From positions 1-64,000 of the forward strand of contig NZ_JAGGCS010000013.1 of NCBI RefSeq assembly GCF_022884085.1: 64,000 bases of DNA, given 5' to 3'. A model generated the notes under the pieces. The model was not told the origin of the DNA. It worked only from the letters and a program-made list of their open reading frames with translations, and made no database searches. The translations under genes and the position numbers were made by a program. The stretch is from Paenirhizobium cremeum. Its GTDB lineage: Bacteria > Pseudomonadota > Alphaproteobacteria > Rhizobiales > Rhizobiaceae. Positions 58,254 to 64,000 of this stretch are shown in pieces (position 1 is the stretch's first letter; the number at the start of each line of letters is the position of its first letter).

Positions 58254-59256
58254 CACGACCGCTCATGATCCTCATTATTTCCTGAACCGGTCTCTGGAGC
58301 CCATCAGGCAATTTCTCGATGACCCGAAGGTGGTTGAGATTGCGGTGAACCGGCCAGGCCAAGTCTATGTTGAACGCTTCGGTGCTGATCACATGGAGCA
58401 TCATGAAATCGATGCTCTGACTGCACGCGAGATTGAAAACATTGGCGAGCGGGTTGCCGCAGCGACGAAGCAGTTCCTCAACGCCGCTAATCCGATCCTT
58501 AGTGCAGCACTGCCATCCGGCGAACGTATCCAGGTCGTCTTGCCGCCCGCGGCACCCGACGGTGGGTCGATCACGATCCGTAAGCAGGTTGTGCAGAATT
58601 TCTCTCTGCAGGACTACCGTGACAACGGCTCTCTCGACAAAGTCTCGGTTGCTGTCGGGGGCTTAAGCGACGTGGATCGGGAGCTGATCGCCTATCTACG
58701 CGCAGAGAAGATCTACGACTTCATCCATACGGCCATCACGAAGCGGGTTTCGATCCTGATCAGTGGCGGCACGTCGTCGGGAAAAACCACGTTTCTGAAC
58801 GCTTGTCTGAACTCCGTAGACCTGAATGAGCGGATCCTGACGCTTGAAGACACTCGTGAGCTATTCCCCCCACAGAAGAACGCGGTCCACCTGATCGCCT
58901 CCAAGGATGGGCAAGGCACCGCAAACGTCACGATTCAGAACCTTCTTGAATCGGCGCTTCGAATGCGGCCGGATCGCCTCTTTGTTGGCGAGATTCGTGG
59001 AGCTGAGGCCTTTTCATTCCTTCGCGCCATCAACACAGGCCACCCGGGCAGCATGTCGACAGTACACGCCGATACGCCGCTCGGCGCCTATGAACAGCTT
59101 GCCATGATGATGCAGCAGTCCGGCATGTCCGCCGGCTACTCCAAGCAGGATCTGATGTCCTACATCCAAATGGTCATTCCGATCGTCATCCAGCTCAGGC
59201 GGGAAGGCGGCAAGCGCGGGGTTTCCGAAATCTACTTCGCACGGGATGCATCATGA
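58234..59256 (+). CDS. virB11: VirB11 hexameric ATPase
   Basis: A 340-aa cytoplasmic traffic ATPase of the VirB11/PulE family. Walker A is SILISGGTSSGKTTFLNACL (near residue 178), the Asp box LTLEDTRELFPPQKNAVHLI, Walker B RPDRLFVGEIRGAEAFSFLR, and the His box TGHPGSMSTVHADTPLGAYE follow in the usual order. I chose the GTG at 58234, which has AAGGAG seven bases before it; an ATG at 58243 is a weaker option. It overlaps virB10 and then virD4 (ATGA). Confidence 0.96.
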   Translation: MNVMVGNTTAHDPHYFLNRSLEPIRQFLDDPKVVEIAVNRPGQVYVERFGADHMEHHEIDALTAREIENIGERVAAATKQFLNAANPILSAALPSGERIQVVLPPAAPDGGSITIRKQVVQNFSLQDYRDNGSLDKVSVAVGGLSDVDRELIAYLRAEKIYDFIHTAITKRVSILISGGTSSGKTTFLNACLNSVDLNERILTLEDTRELFPPQKNAVHLIASKDGQGTANVTIQNLLESALRMRPDRLFVGEIRGAEAFSFLRAINTGHPGSMSTVHADTPLGAYEQLAMMMQQSGMSAGYSKQDLMSYIQMVIPIVIQLRREGGKRGVSEIYFARDAS

Positions 59257-61340
59257 GTAAGGGGGTACAGGCCTTCTATCTGTTCTTCTGCCTGTTGATC
59301 GCATTTGCAGTCTGGATGCTGGCGTACGGGGCGGGGCTTCAGCTTTTCTACGGTGACGGTAGGATCCTCGAGGCGACAATCACCTCAAACCCATTCGCGC
59401 CAATTCAGCAGTTCTGGGCCTATAGCTCCTCCCCTTCCCTACAAAAAGTCGCGCTCGGCTCCGTAGTGCCCGCGCTGCTCGTATCAGGCCTCATTGCTTA
59501 CCTTGGGCTCAAACCTACCAGCAATCCATTGGGTGATGCGGCCTTTCAGGATCTTGCAACCCTTCGGCGCGGGAAGTGGTTTGGCAGACGAGGTCACATA
59601 TTCGGCCGCATCGGGAGCAACGTCCTCCGCGCGTATGACGATCGCCACCACCTCATTATTGGCCCGACGCGATCCGGTAAGGGCGCGGGCTACGTCATCC
59701 CCAACGCTCTCATGCACGAAGGCTCTATGATCGTCACGGATCTGAAGGGCGAGGTCTACAAGGCAACCGCCGGCTATCGGAAGCGCAACGGCAGCCAGGT
59801 CTTCTTGTTCGCGCCGGGTTCCGAGACGACCAACAGCTATAATCCCTTGGATTTCGTTCGTCAGGAGCGAGGCAATCGCACGACTGACATTCAAAATATC
59901 GCCAGCATTCTTGTACCGGAAAACACCGAATCCGAGAATTCAGTTTGGCAGGCCACAGCTCAACAGGTTCTCGCCGGCGCCATCAGTTATGTTCTTGAAA
60001 GCCCCTTCTACAAAGGGCGCAGGAACCTCGGCGAGATCAACTCCTTCTTTAACAGCGGGACCGATCTGCAGGCCTTGATGAAGTACATCAAGGAGAAGGA
60101 GCCATACCTGTCGAAGTTCACGATGGAGAGCTTAAATTCCTACCTGTCTCTCTCGGATCGGGCCGCGGCCTCGGCACTGCTTGATATCCAGAAGGCGATG
60201 AGGCCGTTCAAGAACGAACGCGTTGTGGCCGCAACGAACGTGACCGACATGGACCTTCGATCCATGAAGCGTCGCCCCATCACAATCTACCTTGCCCCGA
60301 ACATCACCGACATCACCCTTCTTAGGCCGCTGCTGACGCTGTTCGTTCAACAGGTGATGGACATACTTACCCTTGAGCATGATCCCAACTCCGTGCCGGT
60401 CTATTTTCTGCTGGATGAGTTTCGCCAGCTGAAGCGCATGGACGAAATCATGACGAAGCTGCCCTATGTGGCCGGCTATAAGATCAAGCTCGCCTTCATC
60501 ATCCAGGACCTGAAGAACTTGGATGAGATCTATGGTGAGACGTCCCGACATTCGCTCCTTGGCAACTGCGGCTATCAGCTCATCCTTGGTGCCAATGACC
60601 AGGCCACGGCAGAGTATGCTTCCCGTGCGCTTGGCAAGAGAACTATCCGATATCAGTCTGAATCCCGCACTATCGAGCTTATGGGCCTCCCGCGCCGAAC
60701 AAAGGTCGAGCAAATTCGCGATCGGGACCTGATGATGCCGCAGGAAGTGCGCCAGATGCCCGAGAACAAGATGATCTTGCTGGTGGAGGGTCAGCGGCCA
60801 ATTTTTGGAGACAAGCTGCGCTTCTTTAAGACGCAGCCCTTCAAGGAGGCGGAGGCCTATTCTCAGACGCACATACCGACCGTTCCAACTGTCGATTACC
60901 TGCCACCTAAACCTGTTCCAGCGACCACGCCAGCCTATGCCAATGCAGGCCAGGAACAGGCTGATGAAGCAGAAGCGATAAAGCCTGCGACTGAGGCGAA
61001 AGCGGAGGAACCGCGGGCGCCTGTCCAGGAGGAGGCTCCGAAAGAGCCAGCGCCCTCCACCTCGCCCGCTCGTGTTGTGAATCCATCCGCCCTGGCCAAC
61101 AAGAAGGTCAGCGCCGGGGGCACTCCGGAACCTGCTAAGACAGCTGTGCCCGCTCCCGAAAAGCGCACAACACCTGTCTCAGAGAACGACATCGAAAAAG
61201 CGCACAATCATCGGGTTAGTCGTCTAAGGGAGGTCGTCGAACGGGAAGCCGAAGGCAAATCACCGCGCAAGAGGAAGAGCTTGGAAGAGCTATTCGCAGC
61301 GACCGTTCCTGATCCAATCATGGAACAGGCCGGCCGCTAA
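59253..61340 (+). CDS. virD4: VirD4/TraG coupling protein
   Basis: A 695-aa inner-membrane ATPase that couples the relaxase-DNA complex to the channel. Two N-terminal membrane helices are near 8-28 and 68-88, Walker A is HLIIGPTRSGKGAGYVIPNA (near 137), and Walker B is VYFLLDEFRQLKRMDEIM (near 383). The TraG/TraD motif FIIQDLKNLDEIYG and the closing RYQSESRTIELM are present. The C-terminus (about 550-695) is an extension rich in Ala, Pro, Glu and Lys, likely disordered and probably a relaxosome or substrate contact. It starts at an ATGA overlap with virB11. Confidence 0.96.
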   Translation: MSKGVQAFYLFFCLLIAFAVWMLAYGAGLQLFYGDGRILEATITSNPFAPIQQFWAYSSSPSLQKVALGSVVPALLVSGLIAYLGLKPTSNPLGDAAFQDLATLRRGKWFGRRGHIFGRIGSNVLRAYDDRHHLIIGPTRSGKGAGYVIPNALMHEGSMIVTDLKGEVYKATAGYRKRNGSQVFLFAPGSETTNSYNPLDFVRQERGNRTTDIQNIASILVPENTESENSVWQATAQQVLAGAISYVLESPFYKGRRNLGEINSFFNSGTDLQALMKYIKEKEPYLSKFTMESLNSYLSLSDRAAASALLDIQKAMRPFKNERVVAATNVTDMDLRSMKRRPITIYLAPNITDITLLRPLLTLFVQQVMDILTLEHDPNSVPVYFLLDEFRQLKRMDEIMTKLPYVAGYKIKLAFIIQDLKNLDEIYGETSRHSLLGNCGYQLILGANDQATAEYASRALGKRTIRYQSESRTIELMGLPRRTKVEQIRDRDLMMPQEVRQMPENKMILLVEGQRPIFGDKLRFFKTQPFKEAEAYSQTHIPTVPTVDYLPPKPVPATTPAYANAGQEQADEAEAIKPATEAKAEEPRAPVQEEAPKEPAPSTSPARVVNPSALANKKVSAGGTPEPAKTAVPAPEKRTTPVSENDIEKAHNHRVSRLREVVEREAEGKSPRKRKSLEELFAATVPDPIMEQAGR

Positions 61341-61347
61341 TTCAGGT

Positions 61348-61560
61348 TCAGAAGGGCCAGAAGCTCGATGCGTACTGACCCGCCTCTGTTAGCCAAGCCA
61401 CAGAAGCATGATACCAGCCGATCACGGTCCCGTAGACCTTGATCAGGATCGCGAGGATCCCAACGGAGACCATACCCCACACCATCATCTTGCCGACGAT
61501 GTCGGCAGACTTGGGGTCGTTTACTTCCACCAAATAGGTGTTCTGATTACCGTCCTGCAT
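61348..61560 (-). CDS. Small single-helix membrane protein downstream of the relaxase gene
   Basis: A 70-aa protein with one membrane helix (VGKMMVWGMVSVGILAILIK). It reads in the same direction as the relaxase and starts six bases after the relaxase stop, so the two are likely cotranscribed. It ends seven bases from the end of virD4, which reads the other way. I recognise no family; its position suggests a relaxosome or membrane-anchoring role, but this is inference. Confidence 0.7.
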   Translation of the reverse strand: MQDGNQNTYLVEVNDPKSADIVGKMMVWGMVSVGILAILIKVYGTVIGWYHASVAWLTEAGQYASSFWPF

Positions 61561-61566
61561 GACACT

Positions 61567-63987
61567 TTAGCGATCACGGTCGTCCCGATTACGCTCCCTC
61601 TGTTCAACCTGTTCACGCTCCAACTCCTCGAGCCGAGGAATGTGCTGTTGCGCGGGATCAGTCCGAGTGGTCTCGCCGCCCCGCTGGGCCGCTTCCCTGT
61701 CTCTGTTTACACGATCTTGCTGCCGCTGAGTAGCGTCCACCGTCTCAGCGAGCTGGTGAGCCTCACGCTCCGCTTGCCCAATCGGACGTTCCTCTTCCAG
61801 ATCCACCCTGAGATCGCGTTGGCGATCGTCGGCAGTATCCGCAATTATCGGCTGCTTGTTTGACTTGTTTTCGTCCCCACGCTCTTCATTGCGCTCAATG
61901 GTCTCGATCTCCGCGCGCAGTTCCGGATCTTCGTTGGCAACATCCCCGAGATAGCCGTTTCCGGTAGCGGCGAGTTGAGCTGCATGATGAAGCGAAGCCT
62001 CAAGGCCCTTCTCATACTGCTCCCGGTTTTCGTCTCCGAGCTCGCCGGCTTCGATATGGGCGAGGCCGGAGCGATAGTGTTCCACATTTGCCATCGCATC
62101 GTGACCAGCCTCAACGACAGCCTCTCCATGCTTGGCAACAGCCGCCTCCCACTGGAGGTTAGCATTCGTCTGCTCTTGCACCTCAGATGCCGTTCTTTCC
62201 GGCGCGGCACCACCCTCTCTGGAGACGTCGCCAGCAGCGTTTCGTCCATCCTGCTCATCAAGTCCACGCTCCTTCATTTCGAGCATCTGCCTGCGCAGAT
62301 CGACGATCTCGCGAGCGAGGGAGGAAACTTCTTCGAAGCCTGACCGGTCCTCTGGACCGGCGCTGCGCTGAAGGTTGAACAGAGCCGTTTCAACCGTCTT
62401 TTCGTACGCTTCGAACTCTGGGCGTGTCTGCTCGCGCATGTCCTTTGCCTCCGACAACATGTCTCTGATTGCTAACATATTGGAGCGGTAATCACCGCCA
62501 AAATCCGCATGAATGACCGAACCAGCAGGCGATTGATCCAGTTGGGCAAGGCCGTTTTCCAGATAGGAGCTATGCTGAGCGGCGTACGCCGCAACCACTG
62601 TGTCGCCGGCGTTGACTGCAATCTTCTGCCAAGTCTCCTGCGCTTTTAGGATGTACTGGCGGCTCCTCTGGCTCGTCGCCACCACGCGTCGACCAGCTCG
62701 CTTTGCGTCATATCGCGCCTGTGCCGGATCGCTGGTGCCTACATGCTCGGTTCGACCGTCATGCCTGACGGCGCGAACCTGATTTCGCGTGAAGGCTGGC
62801 GGCGTAGCGAACTCGCGCCGATCGGTCATTTCCATATTAATGCCGTGGTCACGCGCCTTCTCGGCCATGACCTCACGCCATTGCCGGAAGGTGGCCGGAG
62901 TCGTCTCGATCCGGTCGCCCGCTTCCGAACGCATGGTAACGATGGCATGGGCATGAACATGCGGCCGCTTGCCCCCCTCCCCTGCTTCTTTCGGATCGTT
63001 CTCCGGATCGTGCATAGCGAATACGTACCGATGGCCCGCAAACTGCTCAGCCAGGAAGTCGCGAACAGCTCCTTCGAACGCGACAGCATCCGTGCCGGCA
63101 CGCGCCGACATGATCACGTGCATCACGTCACGGCTCTTGCGGCTGTGCAGCTCATCCCGCCATTCCTTTTGCACCAGGCCGCCCGCAGCCTTGTCATCGG
63201 CAACCGAACGTCCCTGATCGTCTCGAACGTCGTTCCGCTGCGCGATCAGGTCTCGCAACTTGGCAGCGCCATATTCCACGCCGTTGCCATAGCCTGTGAA
63301 CGAGAAAGCCGCAGGGGCCTCTTTCGCAACGGCGCTGGCGTTGAAACGCTCCTGAACGATGGCGGCCGCCTCGGCGTCAGCCGTCAGCCGCTCGCCCTGC
63401 CCGCTGCGCAGCACGACATAGCCCTCGACCTTCAGCGATCCATTGTTTCGGGTTTCGACAAAGTAAGCGTAGCGTCGATCACCAAAGCCACTGCTGAGAA
63501 TGTCCCGCACCTTCTCATGTGGGTTCGAGCCGCCGGAAACGCTCACCTCGACGCTAAACGCGCCGATATCGCGGCTCTCGGTCCTGTTTTGGAAAAGGTG
63601 ATCCCAATCGCCACGGAGACGCGCCAGCTCCTCACGGCCACGCAACGTCTCGCCGTTCTCGTTCTCAACCTTCAGCTCCCCCCCTCTGGAAACATAGTTG
63701 AGCATCGAGCCGACGCGGGCGCCACCACCGTAGGAAGCCAGTTTGACCACGGCGGGCTGGCTCCCTTTGGCAACGCTCGCAAGCCGAACGTCCATTGATC
63801 GCATAGCACCCGAACCGGCAGCCATCGTCCTCGCAGGCGATGACACGTTGAATGCCGAAGTCCTCACCCCTCCCCTAGATCCCGACCCGCCTTTAGACAT
63901 CCCAACCTGGTGCTGCAGATTCTTCAGTCTCTTCTCAAGCTCTTCCTCGACAGCGCTCCCACGGCCGCCGAGCGTCATTTCGTGCAA
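61567..63987 (-). CDS. Conjugative relaxase, MobP-like (start may lie beyond the window)
   Basis: A protein of 806 aa or more, with the features of a relaxase that nicks the transfer origin and covalently holds the strand. A candidate catalytic Tyr is residue 98 in RVGSMLNYVSRGGE. The metal-binding His cluster is FAMHDPENDP and RPHVHAHAIVTM (His near 326, 343, 345, 347), the HxHxH pattern of MOB-P type enzymes. The C-terminal half (about 480-806) is helical and charged, with Glu/Arg/Gln-rich stretches. The called start is a TTG at 63987; an ATG at 63978 (MTLGGRGSA) is likelier. The frame has no stop between 63987 and the window end, so the true start could lie further right. It would be the partner of VirD4. 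Confidence 0.88.
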   Translation of the reverse strand: MHEMTLGGRGSAVEEELEKRLKNLQHQVGMSKGGSGSRGGVRTSAFNVSSPARTMAAGSGAMRSMDVRLASVAKGSQPAVVKLASYGGGARVGSMLNYVSRGGELKVENENGETLRGREELARLRGDWDHLFQNRTESRDIGAFSVEVSVSGGSNPHEKVRDILSSGFGDRRYAYFVETRNNGSLKVEGYVVLRSGQGERLTADAEAAAIVQERFNASAVAKEAPAAFSFTGYGNGVEYGAAKLRDLIAQRNDVRDDQGRSVADDKAAGGLVQKEWRDELHSRKSRDVMHVIMSARAGTDAVAFEGAVRDFLAEQFAGHRYVFAMHDPENDPKEAGEGGKRPHVHAHAIVTMRSEAGDRIETTPATFRQWREVMAEKARDHGINMEMTDRREFATPPAFTRNQVRAVRHDGRTEHVGTSDPAQARYDAKRAGRRVVATSQRSRQYILKAQETWQKIAVNAGDTVVAAYAAQHSSYLENGLAQLDQSPAGSVIHADFGGDYRSNMLAIRDMLSEAKDMREQTRPEFEAYEKTVETALFNLQRSAGPEDRSGFEEVSSLAREIVDLRRQMLEMKERGLDEQDGRNAAGDVSREGGAAPERTASEVQEQTNANLQWEAAVAKHGEAVVEAGHDAMANVEHYRSGLAHIEAGELGDENREQYEKGLEASLHHAAQLAATGNGYLGDVANEDPELRAEIETIERNEERGDENKSNKQPIIADTADDRQRDLRVDLEEERPIGQAEREAHQLAETVDATQRQQDRVNRDREAAQRGGETTRTDPAQQHIPRLEELEREQVEQRERNRDDRDR

Positions 63988-64000
63988 TAGCGCCGCGCGC

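Noticed and set aside
1..64000. CRISPR arrays, tRNA or rRNA genes, and a replication origin
   Set aside because: I saw no regular repeat-spacer pattern, no clover-leaf-like segments, no rRNA sequence and no repABC or other replication genes in this window.

Overview
The window looks like part of an accessory replicon (probably a plasmid, possibly an integrated conjugative region) of a Rhizobiaceae alphaproteobacterium such as Rhizobium, Agrobacterium or Sinorhizobium. I infer this from rhizobial-type IS66 and IS21 elements, a NolR-like ArsR repressor, candidate alphaproteobacterial EcfG (general stress) promoters, HWE-type and 5TMR-type sensory proteins, and a complete VirB/VirD4 type IV secretion system with a relaxase. 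There are no rRNA, tRNA, ribosomal or replication genes in view.

1-6 kb: the right end of one IS66 copy, a chemoreceptor gene, then a complete IS66 copy (3144-5981) bounded by an 8-bp target duplication. 6.3-17.5 kb: an HU protein, two ArsR repressors, two 5TMR-PAS-GGDEF diguanylate cyclases, a second chemoreceptor, an HWE histidine kinase, a cold-shock protein, two small related helical proteins and a serine recombinase. 17.6-28.8 kb: a stress island containing two DUF2382/YsnF-type proteins, a PhnA-like membrane protein, an L,D-transpeptidase, a DUF3597 protein, a frameshifted DUF892 ferritin-like gene, a large-subunit catalase, a GlsB/YeaQ-type membrane protein, a glycine-zipper general stress protein and a PepSY protein. 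Four promoters fitting GGAAC-N16/17-(C)GTT and one near-match lie in front of these genes, which suggests one sigma-EcfG regulon. Decayed fragments (a membrane protein with an amber stop, an ISL3 transposase tail, a possible esterase start) lie between them.

28.9-31.5 kb: a second complete IS66 element with its own 8-bp duplication. 31.8-35.4 kb: an FAD/NAD(P)-binding protein, a MOSC protein and an AraC regulator. 35.6-41.6 kb: a four-gene overlapping operon coding for a CHASE3-GAF-histidine kinase with three receiver domains, a CheR methyltransferase, a CheB methylesterase domain without receiver, and a receiver-histidine kinase. It carries chemotaxis-type methylation modules with no receptor, CheA or CheW beside it.

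42.3-64 kb: the conjugation region. A leftward operon codes for three nuclease-fold secreted proteins, a membrane protein, a TrbM-like protein and a small membrane-anchored protein. The last gene is split by an IS21 element (42708-45312), and removing the element plus one 7-bp duplication restores the reading frame. The rightward operon is lytic transglycosylase, VirB2, B3, B4, a second lytic transglycosylase, VirB5, a lipoprotein, VirB6, B8, B9, B10, B11 and VirD4, mostly with start/stop overlaps. A relaxase gene reads toward VirD4 from the right edge and may continue past the window. Together these would build the mating channel, couple DNA to it and nick the transfer origin, which is probably outside the window.
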